Below, in pieces: positions 1-13,478 of a stretch of 64,000 bases of DNA (position 1 is the first letter of the stretch; each line of letters begins with the position of its first letter). The stretch comes from Dipetalonema caudispina (Eukaryota > Nematoda > Chromadorea > Rhabditida > Onchocercidae): NCBI GenBank assembly GCA_013365325.1, contig JABVXV010000098.1:124001-188000 (forward strand). Direction: 5' to 3'. The translations under genes were made by a program, and so were the position numbers. The notes under the pieces were generated by a model. The model ran no database searches. It saw only the letters and a program-made list of their open reading frames with translations, and was not told the DNA's origin.

Positions 1-69
1 TCTGGTCTGAAAAGAACTGTTTTTTGTTCCATTCTAACAAGCACTTTTTGAATCAAGGTTAAATTTCAG

Positions 70-1173
70 TCGTCGGAATATGTTGGCGTCCTGACGGCTT
101 CAGCAAAAATTGCATCCGTACAGTTCTCTCCGAATGATTCATCAACCGTTTTTGCTCTTGGGGGTAGGTTTCCATGTTTCGTGATTCCATTAAGTGATTC
201 ATGCAGGCATCTTCACAATAAAAAGATGTGAAAACATTGTTGAATACCACTTAAAAGAATAGTGTTCAGAAAATGGACAAGTATTTATATGGAACATCAG
301 GAAATCAAGAGAACAACGAATATTTCACGATGAAGGTTCAGTTAGAGGAACGACGATACGAATAAGTGAAAATGGTCAATACATCGCCTGTGGGTAGGTT
401 ACTGAAACTGTCGAATGACAATAAGGGTAGGAATATACTAATTATTCTGGGAAACTTGCATTGCTGCTCCGAGACTGGAAGCAAACACTTGCGAAATTCA
501 GAACTGGAAGCAATTGAATTTTATTCAGAGCGTTTAATCTTTGGTAGAAACAAGATCTGATTCGTGGCACTACTAAAAATGAATGAATGAACAGCTGCTG
601 TGTTTCACATAATGCTTTGTTGTCAGCTATTAACTCTGTTAATTACTGGATTATCTCCATGGCATAGTGATGAACTTTTTTCCCGGGAATTTTATAATCA
701 CATTTTAGATCCAATACAGGAATTGTAAATCTTTATGACTCCGCAGATGTCCTAATAGATTCGTTTCCCAAACCCGTGAAAGTATTCGATAACCTTACAA
801 CAAGTATTGATTGTTTGGCATTTAATACTGATTCGCAAATTCTTTCAGTATCTTCAAATGTAAAAGTAAGTGACTCATTTATCAACATCTCTGTGCATTA
901 AAAACAGCAGGGGAATTTCTATTTTCCACTTCTATAACTCATTGGACTTGTTCATTAAGTCCATAAACCTTAATCGAAAATAAGTTTCAGTGCAATTCGA
1001 TCCGGCTGATGCATGTTGGAAGCCGAACTGTTTATACAAATTTTCCGCCAAGAGATGTGAGTCTTGGAAAAGTAACGGTGACTGACTTTTCGCCAAAAAG
1101 TGCTTATATGGGTGTTGGTGATGATCGGGGCTTCCTCTCCCTATTTCGGCTTTCACATTTCACTACTTACTGA
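70..1173 (+). CDS. UTP18: UTP18, U3 snoRNP/SSU processome WD40 protein (3' part only)
   Basis: C-terminal WD40 portion of UTP18, a nucleolar component of the small-subunit processome that acts with U3 snoRNA in pre-18S rRNA processing. Exons read 70-163, 270-393, 709-865 and 991-1173 (TGA at 1171); phases 1, 0 and 0 agree across the three joins. Recognisable blades include NGQVFIWN, then HDEGSV, RISENGQYIACGS, GIVNLYDS, and a last blade with TDFSPKSAYMGVGDDRG followed by the short end SHFTTY. Layout and spacing follow the family C-terminus. The 5' part lies left of the window; bases 1-69 look like the end of an intron (TTTCAG at 64-69). It converges on importin-5, about 1.26 kb apart. Identity is by recalled family motifs and is strong for this end of the protein. 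Confidence 0.88.
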
Positions 1174-2437
1174 AGAGAATTCTTGCAATGTTGATTGTGT
1201 GGTGATAAAGAGATAAGATTGTGGCGGAGAGATGCTTTGCAGTGGTCGTTAAATCAAGAGTATAAATGACTAAAGCTACAATAATATGTGGATTAAAGAA
1301 AAGCTACTTTGTAGCACATAACGTGAAAATGGTAATGCTGCTCAGAACAGGTGATAGAGACATTTATTTCAGGATAAGGCGTAAAGAAATTGAGGTAATA
1401 GTGATGAGAATCTTTCATTGTAAGGATTGCGGAGTCTTTATTTTGGATAAAGTTTATCTTGTTTCACTCGTTTGATGAAATACGTTTTGTTAATTTGACA
1501 TATCATTGACGTTCACCAATACAAGATTTGTGAGGGATGCGAACTAACGGATATGAGATGAATGAGTTTCATGTCAGAACCAAAATACCTGCAAGATTAT
1601 CAATTCCCAGTTCTCATGTTGTTTTTTATTACCGACGAATTACAAAATTCAGAAAAGTCAATTAACCAAAAAATAGAAGATGTAGATATTCTTTTTCTAG
1701 TTACATTAATTAGAATGCAAGATTTCTGGAATATCCTGGAAAATGTGCATTTGGCACCATGCAAACATTGAAACATTTGGTACATAAGACGTTTTCGTTG
1801 CGTGTGAAGAGCTTCTACATGCAACAAATTCATAAAATTCTATTCTTTATAAAATCGAATTTTACCTCACAATACAAATTAACGGTAAAGATGAGCTCAG
1901 TAAAGAAATTCCTAGGGTCTTGATTTATTTGCAAATTCCATTACAATCGATTATTGCAATATCTTGAAGTTATCTCGTGGTAAGCAGGAGATTATAGGGA
2001 ATACTCCAACTTTTTACCACCTGCTCTCATTTCACAATAACCATTTACTGTCAATTTTTCCAGCAGAATGTTTCACCTGCATCACCCGGATCCTTTTTCA
2101 TCCTTTTTGTGAAAAAAGGATCGACATGAAAAGACAGAAATAAAAGTTCAAGTAACATCTATTTGGTGTAAGTTAGCGTAGCGGAAGTGAATACTTTAAG
2201 AGTCACATGCAAAGTAATTGACATTCAACAAATATTGAGCAAACTGTAACGACGGTTTTACTCTAAGACATGTACAATTAAGAAAAAAGCCGATTTGTTA
2301 AGGGCAAAACAGCACGGCTTGAAGGATCGATTTTTCAAAATTATCGTAAAAAAGGGAAATCAGGAAGCTGGATAGGTTAAAAAAGTTGCGAAATTAGGGA
2401 AACAAAGAAAGTAACAGCTACTGGTATCAGGAATACT
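1174..2437. other. Intergenic, between convergent UTP18 and importin-5
   Basis: Shared 3' flank of two convergent genes. The only structure I see is a hairpin-forming inverted repeat at 2089-2122. A few short open frames (1266-1475, 1562-1771) lack recognisable content or splice context. Confidence 0.6.
2089..2122. repeat. Hairpin-forming inverted repeat
   Basis: Arms GATCCTTTTTCA (2089-2100) and TGAAAAAAGGATC (2110-2122) pair with one bulged A around a 9-base loop. It lies in the common 3' region of UTP18 and importin-5, about 320 bp beyond the importin-5 stop. A role in 3'-end formation is conjecture. Confidence 0.5.
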
Positions 2438-5400
2438 TCAAGCTAGCAACCGATGTAGTGTCGTCAATTGAGACTCGGTCAAGCCTGCACCGCCAACCAC
2501 AGCTTCAAAAAGACTTTTATCCGCCTGTAACAAAAGACTTGAATTGAAGATTTAGACCACCGTCTCTCATTCCACAGTTCACCTTAGGTTGATTTCAGTA
2601 ATATAAAAATTAATAGGATTGTCAGCAGCTAGAAGTCTCAACTTTCGAAATGTTTATCCCGTCATTCGTCCCACGTAAAGCTGATGGAAATCAGTGATTA
2701 AAACTAAAGAAATAATTTGACAATTGGTGTAAAGCTTCACAGAAATTCACATCATTTAAGGAAATTCTTGTTGTGAAAAGAGAATGAGAAGAGGCATGAG
2801 TGTCGAAATAAATTAAAATTTTGAAAACCAAAACAAATTCAAGAATGATACCTGCATGAATTTCAATATGTTAATCAAACGATGTTTGACATTATTTTTA
2901 TCGGTGCCATCATCAAACGCTCCTTTTTCAAAGGCTTGCACAATAACGGTTAATATTCGAGGAAGATTGGAATTGTTTTCGCCCAAGACCAAGGGATTAT
3001 TACTGAAACATTGGTAAGCTTAGGTATTTTCGGGGTTTTCTCGATAATAATTTTAGTGTTTCCACTTCCGTAATGTATCACACGATATATTCATGCCCAA
3101 CAACAGAATTAAAATTCCATTATGGAATATTCAAAAGTGTTAGTTCTACGTATCTACAAAATCGGACTAAAATTTGAAGCTAAACAAATTAAAAAGATAC
3201 CTTTCGATAAGATCAGCAAAATACCCGTAAACATGTGGTGCTTCGTCTGGATCATCCCAAGTGGGAAGCCAGCTCAGGAACGTCGGTATGACCTATCGAA
3301 ATACAACAACGTATAAAAGAATGAATAAAAAATAAGTTCACTAATCACTAGGTGCATTAAGGTAAAACGTTCCCTGTTCCCTATATGAGCAGAAATATAT
3401 ATATATATATAACGGCGATGACTTCAATTTTATGAGAATCAAGTAGCATCGAACTAACACTACTTTATCGCAGCAGTTCAAGTATGACATTTTTGAATCA
3501 CAGTTCATCAATCGGTGCAAGAAAACAACAATAAACCAAACATACCGCATTCACATCGACCATTGACGAATTATATTTAAGGATTTTAGCAACAGCACTA
3601 ATAGCGTTTTCAGTTGCAACATTCCCTTCTTCGGTAGATCTCGCATCCGCTCTCGAAATCATATTTGCTAGATGAGGTAATGCGCCTACAAAATTTAACA
3701 AGTTGAAGAAATCCAGTACTCAATTTGAGCATTCCTTGCTATGTATAAAGAGAATTTTATTGAGGCTAAATCGCCACCTAAGTCATCTTTCGCTTGTTCA
3801 TGCATAACTATAAAATTCAAAATTGTATTTCCTAACCGACTGTTCCAGTCATCTTTAGTTATTTGAAGCATTAGTTAGCCAATATTTTATCTTCAATCTT
3901 CATTAACAACCTATAACTATTCCTTCCCTCTTCTTTTTCACTCATTTTTCTTGAACCATCTTTTCTAGTTTTAGATACATTTTCTCCCCCATTTTTTAAT
4001 ATGAACACAAACAATTTCTACCTGCGCATGCCTGTGCATAAGTATTACCACCGTGCTGTCCCATGATTCCAAATCCATACGCTGCACTTTGACGAACTTC
4101 CGGATATTCGTCAGAGAGAGCATTAAGCATAGGACCATAGAAAGATGAATGATATTTGATGCTTGCTTCACCACCATATTCAATCAAATCATCGAATATA
4201 CAAATAGCCCACTGTCTTTCACTGTAGTACCTTCGTGCATCCAACATTGGGATGAAGTGGTCTACCAATTTTTCAAAATACGGGACGAAATTCTGGCCAT
4301 ATGTCTTGAAAAGACAATGAATAACATCTGAAATACGTGCCAGTACACCTGCTTCCTCTTCTAACTCCTCGTTTAGAGCTTCTGCTGCATCCTCTTCATC
4401 ATCATCTTCGTCCTTCTGTTTTCCACGTTCTACATATCGTTCAGTATATTCGACCATTTGTTGATTGACGATACTCAAGATTAGTTCCAACTGCTCCTGA
4501 GTAATCAATGTTGGACCCAATTCTTCAACACATTGTGCTACCCCATGAAGTTGATCAGCTAGCACTTCTTTGTCATGCTCTCCATCGATAGCTTCTTTGT
4601 ATGCTGATATAACGGCATTCCAAAGCTGCATTCTGAACTGATCACCTCTACTGCGAGCACACTCCAATAAACATGGGAAAATATCGGCGGCTGCAGAACG
4701 AACAGCTGCAATATTCCGTTTAGGAAACCAATAAATTTATAAAGTATAGTATCCCTTTAACATCTCCATAACTGCAATATCAGTCTCACGATATGCAAAA
4801 AACAAAAATGAATCCCTAAATTCTTGAAAAATTACGATGTTTTATCCGGCTATGGTAATCCTTGCGGTATTTCAGTTGTTCAGAAAGAGAGGATAAACAT
4901 GCAATATTTACTAACCATCATGAAACATGAACTTAAGATGAGGAAGCATTAGTTGGGTAACTGGTTCGATATAAGGACTGAATGCCGATTTAAGTTCACG
5001 GGCATAGCACACAAGCATTTCGCAGGCAGTGGCTTTATCTTCCAATCCAGCTGTTTTTATGCCTGGAAATCTCTCTTCTTTGAAGTCAAAGTTCAACAAC
5101 TAATAAAAAATCAAAAGGAAAAAAAAATCCAACTCTTCACGCAGTCAAACACTGTAGCTTTTCGATAATAGAAAGAAAAAAAAAAAACTCCAAAAAAGAC
5201 CAATTTACCGAACATCTTTTGGTCACCAAGAGGGACAAAATTCCAATCTGGATCCTCCTCTTGATTAGCAATATCTTCATCATTCATTAGCGTAACATCA
5301 GGCTTGATCGATGCAGCTCGTAATACTGGAGGCATCACGAGCGGCAAAAATGCAGCAAATTCTTCACCAAGAATTTTACAAATCCGCGCCCAAGCACTAA

Positions 5401-8400
5401 TCATGTAAGATATCTATAAAATTCTAAATAATATCAAAGCTGCAAATTTTTTCAAATACTGATTCAAAAAAGTGAAATGAAGGGGAAGTGAAAATAAAGG
5501 GAGAAAAAAATATGGAAACCTAGAAACAAGTTTGCAACCTATCTAATAACAACGACAAGCTTTTTCAAAACCAGTAGCTCTGGTAATTAAAATCGTATAA
5601 TTATTCAAGAACTTTCATATAGTTGGATTTGAAACTACTAACTTTCGTCAAGTGAAGTAATTTACATACCTGTGGATCATCTGCTGAAATCTGCTCGAAC
5701 TGAGCCTGATTGGCTAACAGCATCTGCATAATTTCATTTGCATCTTTGGCAAACTACAAATAAAACATGGAAAAAAATAACTGCTGCTCTGATGAATTCG
5801 GAAAAAGAATTATAAACGCGCGAAGCATGGAATGAACTGCAAGTAGCACGAGAAAAACAAACCTTTTCCTTCCCCACCGCTAATCCGATCAGAGATATAC
5901 ACTCGATAGTCTTACCACGAAGAGTGTTCAATTCATCGACATTCGAATTTTGCAGAATATATTTCAATGGAGGCATTAAACTGAAAAATTTTTTTTTCAA
6001 AAGATTTTCAAAAATTTCTAATCAAGGTGTCGAAGTTTAAACGTTCAGCTAAACTTTATCGCAATCGCAAAAGAACCATTAATAGCGACATGGACATGCC
6101 AGCAACCACATTTCCTACTAAACCATTTGCATTAATAGAATTAAACCTGTCGTAAAAAGCAATAAATTGGTCCTGAGCAGCGTCAGCAACTGATGCTATT
6201 GTTGTGATGACCTGTTCCAGTACAAGTTTCTTGCCACGCTCCAGAAGCTTAAAGAATTTCAAGCATTGAAAAGTGTACCACGAGTGTTAACTCTCCAGGA
6301 TGCCATCTTCAGTGATTAAATGAACCATCAGATCCTCACGAGTTCTACTTGGAACTTACAGTTTCACAGAAGGACTATATCAATACCTACCTGCTTGAAA
6401 GTATGGTCCAAAACAAATTCCAACTTCTCCATTATTTGCGGAAGATAAACCGCAATGATATTTTTTGGACAATCTTCGCTAAAGTTGACAAGTGCAGCTC
6501 CAGCATGAGCCGCAACGCGTGGACAATTCAGATCGATCAAGAGCGTGCATAAACCATTGACAACCTAGACATAGTGTGATGTATTTGTTTTGGATTTTCA
6601 TGCGATGATTCCAAACAGACATGAAAGTAGACATGAATATTAGTAAGTTATCTGAATTATCAAATAAACCTTTTCATGGCATTTCTTCTGAAGTGTCGGT
6701 GAAAAATCACTTGACATTTGTCCTAGAGCGTTACAAGCTGCATATCGTACGCGCGGATGCTGAAATTAACTAATTAGAATTAATCGATGCAGAGCCAAAA
6801 CTGATGAGGGAAATTCCAAAGAAAAGACTGCAGAATATGACTAACAGAGTCTCCTAAAAATGGCAGAACATTGTTGACGATTTCTTCGATAAGTGGTTCC
6901 ATTTGACGCTTACAACCTTCTCCAACGGTAGAAATTCCCATAATCGCCGCATGTCGGTTCTTCCAATTTTCAACTTGAAACATCGCTCAATTTTTCATAG
7001 CAAATAATGTGATAAAGAGAAGATTCCAAAGAAAACGACTAATTAGAGAGGATTTGGAAAATAATAAAAGATAAAATGAACCATCTTGCATCATGCGTGA
7101 CACAATATGCAAAAACGAATTCAACACAAATTTGCCTCCCAAACTGCACGATATACGATCCAATGATGACTCTCCAATGCCAGCATTGCTAAATATTTTA
7201 GAATTTTGGATTTTTTAATACCGAAACTGCGTCAATGATATTGTTAATACAGAGTTCATTGGAGAGAGAGAGAAAAAAAAAGAAAAATCAAAACAAACTT
7301 ACTCTTCTCCACTATCTTCATCAGCATTATCGCAATTCAACCATTCTTCTGTGTCATCGTCAAGTTCAGTCATCAGGTCTAGACACTGTTCTACTGAAAT
7401 AAGTCATAACGGTCCATACATTATCTATCCAAATCAAACAAATGATAACCTCATCGAAGTATGTGTTTCACTTGTCCATTCACAGATCACTTACAAGAAA
7501 ATAAGTCAGTACAATATGTTATTAAGACCACTAAACTTACACAATGCTGGAATGAAGGATGATGCTTTCTTCTTCACCATACCAGTAGCATTCTCACACA
7601 ACGAAACCATCACTTCGAGTGCGCTGTGCCGATATGAATCGTCCTTTTGCATATCTGCGACTGTCTGGAACATAAAAACTGACATAGTAGAGAAGATTAC
7701 CGATAAAAACATAAAAACTGATATGGAACATAGTAACGAAGGTTACCATAAATTTAGGTTGTGATTATATAAATCATCATATTACTGTGCTACTGATGTA
7801 TTTGGTATAGATTACAAAACATTGAATTTAACAATATAGCAATAAAAGTATCATGTTTGAGTTTTCGGACACCTCTGACTGAATATTGCGACATCTAGAA
7901 TTGAAGTAAAAAAATATCTAAGTTAATTGAATTGGGAAATTATAATTGTGAGTGAAGTGAAGTGGAAATTCAATTTCATGGCAGCAAGACGCACATGTCT
8001 ACAGAGAAGTGGGTGTTGTACATCATTCATTCCTCTAAAGGTAACGCGATACTTCTCATAACCAACCAGTCAGGAATGAGCTACGATAGAGAAACAGACT
8101 ATTTAGTGACATCCATATTGGTTTTAATTATTCGGTTTCAAGTTTCCTTAAAGGCAGATGTTAAGACGAAGTCACTATTCTTATATGAATAAACTGCGTA
8201 CTGTGAACTGATAAACAGGTAAGTGAAAGCATTACTGATGTGCAGAGTGTGAATACATCATTTAGATGTGGCTGTAGAGTTTTCGGGACACTTGTTGCAA
8301 GATCTCCCAAGCACTGCAACGGTACATCATCGTCATCTTCCGTGGCTACCACATGCTGACAAACCTGTAACAGGTTACTTTTTTGATACCATAAGTTGAA

Positions 8401-10278
8401 CATAAGATACACCGAATGGAGGAAAAAAGTATCAATGGTTCAGAAATATCGACAGTGAGCCCAAGAAAGAAGGTAGAAAAACTCAGGAAACTGCATAAAA
8501 ACATTCAACTCACCTGGATAACTGCAGGGACTTGGTCAGAAAGCGACCTAATAACTCTGTCATCTTCTTCATTTTCACACATGAAAGCAACATATGCACG
8601 TACTGCAGCAGTTCTAACCGATCCCTTGCTACCATAAAGCAGTGACGATTGGAACATTTGCTTGATTCCGGGAAGATATCGGTCTTGATCACATCCAAAA
8701 ACAGACGGGACATTCCTGTAAAATGTATGTATGAAATGAGTATCAATTTCTGAATAACAAAAGGATGCACTCTCGAAATATTATGGAAAGGTCTTCAATT
8801 GTATGGTCAAAAATCTGTGATTTTTGACGCAGTGATGATCGGTATTATGGGAAGTGAAAAGGATGAAGATGTCTAAGGAAGAGCAAACCATATCTTTCTA
8901 TCCGCTCCAAAGTAAAGTTGTTTTTGAGAAAAAAGGTGGAGGAATATTTTCTTTTCGACAACGGCAGGCAAATTCCTACTCCGCCAGCACTGAGCGTGAC
9001 ACTTCATCATTCATTAGTGCTGTTTTGAATAATCTCATCGATCATCAGTTCTTCAATTAGATCAAATATGACCCATAAAGTGAAGCAGTCAACTCACTCT
9101 AGCAATATCATGCCTGTTTCGCGTAACATGGCAGCATCTGAAGAAGCACATAATTCCAAAAACTGAATAACACCTGACCAACTCTGGCGTCCTGTTTCAG
9201 TTTCTAAAATTGTTTCTGAATGCTTCATTAAAGAGTCGAAAATAAAACAGACATTGTAAATAGAACGTCGAGAAACGAAAATAACTGATTTTAATCACAA
9301 GTAGAAAGTATACGTGTGGAAGATTTCTTAAATCCTTCCGCGAAAATGTTTCGAATGTCCCGGAACAAACCCAATCCAGCCATACCAAAAACCTCGAACT
9401 TTTGAAATTTGATTTCCAGTAGTTGAAAATGTTTTGACAAATCAAATCAAAACATCAAAAAATTTTCATTCGAACAAAAAAACTTGAAAAAATAAAAAAA
9501 TCAAAGTACCAATGGTAGATCGGGCGACTTCGGCAATAACATCAGTCAAGCGTTTCCGCAGAACGGCATTTTGCTCCTCAGTTGCTGATTTTAAAAGTTG
9601 CTCACAAAATTGCTGCTGATTCTCCTCAGACCAAGCAGGCCATAACTCATCCCATTTGTTTGATAGGATTCTTCGCATTAATACCAGGCACAATGATCGT
9701 GTCTGAAAATTATGGAACTCTAAGATGAAACCATTCAGAACAACTGGTCTTCAAATATCAGCAAAGAATACTTGACTTGTTATGAAATTTGTATCATCCC
9801 GAATATATCGAATGAATGTAAAACTTTTCACAAAGAATGTATGGTATTTGTAACGTAATATGATTGCTCTCGATACAGCACTACAACCGCATGATATAAT
9901 AATTGACAAAGGATACAAATTCTTCCGCATTTATCTATCATTCGCATCTCCTCCACCTAAGAGACTGATTACGATGTAGATTTTGGACCGGGAAAGGTAG
10001 GTAAAAGGTACTATATCATCTTTTCTATAAGATATTGCAACTACGATAAGATATCTGTCAAATCACATTCTTACGAGTTGCAAAAAAAGAAAAAAAAAAA
10101 AACACTCAGTGAACCAAACCTCAACACCAGCACTTTGGTCCATAAATAATTGAAAGAGCAGCTGCGCTTTTGGTAACAATTCAATTTGATCATATTGTTT
10201 TTCTGCTTCTTTTCTTGCTTCGTTTTCAGGAAAAAGCATGCGAGTGATTAAGTTATTGAAGTCTTGCAAACTGGTCAT
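2438..10278 (-). CDS. imb-3: Importin-5 (RanBP5 / karyopherin beta-3, IMB-3 type)
   Basis: Nuclear import receptor of the importin-beta family, which binds RanGTP and carries cargo such as ribosomal proteins and histones. I join 21 exons on the minus strand: 10278-10120, 9702-9510, 9203-9098, 8715-8514, 8364-8236, 7664-7541, 7393-7303, 7188-7082, 6973-6846, 6759-6670, 6564-6391, 6247-6147, 5980-5863, 5753-5670, 5413-5209, 5062-4916, 4705-4022, 3685-3546, 3292-3201, 3002-2852, 2524-2438. All phases agree; the product is 1103 residues, close to human IPO5 (about 1100). HEAT repeats run throughout. Diagnostic blocks include [81 protein letters not shown] and [20 protein letters not shown]. The start MTSLQDFNN is preferred because it matches the family's N-terminus; an in-frame ATG at 10320 would add 14 residues. 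TTTTCAG just upstream could be a trans-splice site. Exon 3 might instead begin at 9215 (an acceptor 12 bases upstream). Confidence 0.95.
3394..3411. repeat. (AT)n microsatellite
   Basis: Short run of AT dinucleotides inside an importin-5 intron (intron 3293-3545). Confidence 0.8.
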
Positions 10279-13200
10279 TCTTTTTGAATTGTGCAATTTA
10301 TGGAGCTCTTTGTATAACAAACAACAAACTGTAAAACCTGAAAATGCATAAATTAAATACTTTTTTTTATTTAATCGGGCGAAGCTGAGAGTTAGACCAT
10401 CACGATTAATATATTATATACAATATGCAGACAAAATCTGCTTATAAACCAATACAAATTCCGAAGTTAATCCACACCACAACGTTCTACGACCTCAACA
10501 ATTCAAAGATTTGATAAGGTATACCCCATCTACATGTCCAATTTGAGATATTTTCTTATAAAAAATTAGAACAATTTATCAGGAAGGATAAGTTAAAAAA
10601 TTATATTCCAAAAAGACATACCAAAAGCAAATTAATTACACATATACCAGTTACTACGATTTAATGGTAGAGGCATTCATAAAATCTGATTATGTTATTT
10701 CATTTTGTGCATAGTGGGATTCAGCTTTGAAACATGTGAAGCATGTACTAGGAATTCCGGTCAACCGGAAATGATTTACAAGTCTATGTGCTCAGTGTCG
10801 TTTTAGAATGCTCAAGGTGAAGCACAGTGAACTGTGTAATTAGATGGTTCTATGAATCAAAGAAGAAACACTATGAATCCAATCACTACGTTCGAAAAGT
10901 GTTGCAACTGACAGGCCATTCGGAGACTCGATGAAAATGCGTCTCAACACAGTCCGAGCAATACAATCTCCTTTTTGCGGAAGTAATTTCTGCAGTATGT
11001 TAGTTCTCTGACGGTGTAAGCTTTCTACCTCCACTTACTTCACTGATCAGGGAACGAGCAGTTTAGCAGCTACAAAAGACCACCACTTAGCCGTTTTGTC
11101 ATCTGCAACATTCACGGGTCTAATTCAATGGCCCTATTTTAAAATAATGAAAATTCGGACGATTCATAAAAACAAGACATAAACATTTTCACTGAGATCA
11201 ATCAAGTAAGAAAAAAGATGAAAAATTATTTCACGAAACACCCTGAAGTTTTCGCACTGATATGTTGATTTTAAATAATAACCGATCTTCCAGTCCTGCA
11301 TCTTTTTCAAAGCATTTCTCTTTTCTATACCCATACACGCACAAACATACACATGCACTTCTAAGTATTACTCAGATCAAATTCAACTTTTTGCAAGATT
11401 CAAGGAAGCTGATTACAAGTCTCCATGAACAGTCTATCTCTTCCACAGATATACCATTAAGAATATCCACGTGCCTTATCGTCTCGCTGATACTCAATGG
11501 TAAGCTTTCATTCTCTCGATAAACACAAAAATATTTCACTATCCGACTGTTCCTATTTCACTGAAGACAAATCTGTTGGGCTATGCAAATCAAGCAAATT
11601 TAGTGTTAATTGAAGAGAACGACAGAAAAGATGAGAATTTCGACTTCATTCCGAAACAACTATGATACAACCTTTGAAGTTATCCATCAATATCAATAAA
11701 ATTGGAAATTTTAGACATTTGGACCACATTTCATACGTAATATCAGCCTATTTGTACGTCTTTTTCAGGAATCATCCGAACTATTACTATCGCCAAATGG
11801 ATGATAACTTAATAATTAATTCAACTAGATGACCCAACGAAATAACCTTCTTTCGAAATACATATCACCTATCCATAACCTCTTAGCCTATCGTCACTCT
11901 CTTCACTCCCTCATTTCTTTTTTTTTCGAAATTGTCACCTACTGTAGCACTATATCGATAAAGTAATTTTCTTTTAGGCCTGAAAAGGATGCATAATTAA
12001 AGAGATCTGTACATATAGACATCTGATAGCCTAGGAGTGAATTTATGTCCTCATCACCGTCCTAAATAACCTAGAAATCTCATTTCTTTAACTCTATGAT
12101 TATAAAGTACAGAATGCCGAGTATCTTTCCAAGATCTATGTGCATATGTTGCAGTCCTATGACTCTTACATGAAATTGTCTCGGTATTTCTCGGGATCTT
12201 ACTAAGGGTTGTGTTTGTCCTCTTTTCCCATCGATTCATTCTAATTCACTTCAGGAAGTGAGTATATTTGTTGATTAACTTTTGGGACAAATTTAGAAGG
12301 CAAATGTTTACATATATAAGTGTTTAGTTACTTATTTACATATATGACATACTTATTTTGTTGCACGGGAATGCAAAATTACATTAGCTACAAATAAGGA
12401 TGAAGGACAGGATGGATAACTGCTGGGCACATTTTGCTGTTAACCCTTCCCTCTTTCATCCCTTTTTTGAGGGCAATAAAAGAGGGAGGTAGAAGGAAAA
12501 TAAAAATGAATTCATACAAAGCATCCTATCACAGTTTTGTTATTAAATAGCTCCAGGGTATCTCATGTAAGCCTGACCATCTCTCCTGACTCTTCAGTAT
12601 TCGATTATTTGTGTTCGATTGTAGAATGATTTGTTAGTCTTTCACAGATCACAATTGATTTATCAGTAAAACTATGTGATAATTGGGCAATAAAAGTTTT
12701 TGGTTTTTCATTTTTTATGATGAATACGTGAGCACTCTTCAAATTTTATCATTTTTCCAATGGTAGAAAAAGTGGGAGAAGGAGTGAGAAAAAATGATTA
12801 AAAACGATGATTAGTTTGTTTCTTCAACATCCGATTCCCTTTCTAAAAGAATATATGTTAGAGTTGGGTTTGCATATGGTTGCCAGTTGTCTGCTGCATG
12901 TCATGATGGGACGACCTGTTTTATTACACTGTCCGCTCTAGCAATGAAGTGTGTTTGTGTGCGACATGTCATCTGTTGTATACTGCAACTTGTCCTCTCT
13001 TGTTTCATTCTGCGCAATAGGACTGGAGATGGTTCATTTGTATTTTTCCAAAAATGGGAGAAAAGCAACCATTAACCGATGAGAAGCGATTGTCAATGGG
13101 GAAGATGTTAAGTGGCATTTTCTAGTTAATGTAATTAATTATCGTTGTTGCTATCCCTTTCACCACCAATCGCTTCCTATACTTTTCGTCTGAATTTTTC

Positions 13201-13478
13201 TGCCGAAAACTCTCTCGTTAAATGTTGTTTTTCTAACTTTCATTCTGTTAGAATTTTATTCATATTGATAGTTTGTTTATCACTGTTTCGATATCAGTGG
13301 AATCAAGAGAATCAAATTGGTTTATTTAAAAGGCCTGTTGCTGCGAAGAATTCCTACGAAGAATTCCTGTGTAATTACACACGAACTTTTTGGCAGAAAA
13401 TGTATTTCCGTCGATAAATAACTCATATTATTTATGTGTATGAGTTATTCTAAGAACATTTTCAGGCAAATAATCGCA
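10279..13478. other. Intergenic, divergent promoter region importin-5 / GST
   Basis: About 3.2 kb between two divergently transcribed genes, so both promoters should lie here. I see AT-rich, low-complexity sequence and no gene I can support. An unassigned open frame on the minus strand at 10840-11034 is discussed in the findings. TTTTCAG about 35 bases upstream of the GST ATG (13461-13465) may be its trans-splice acceptor. Confidence 0.55.
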
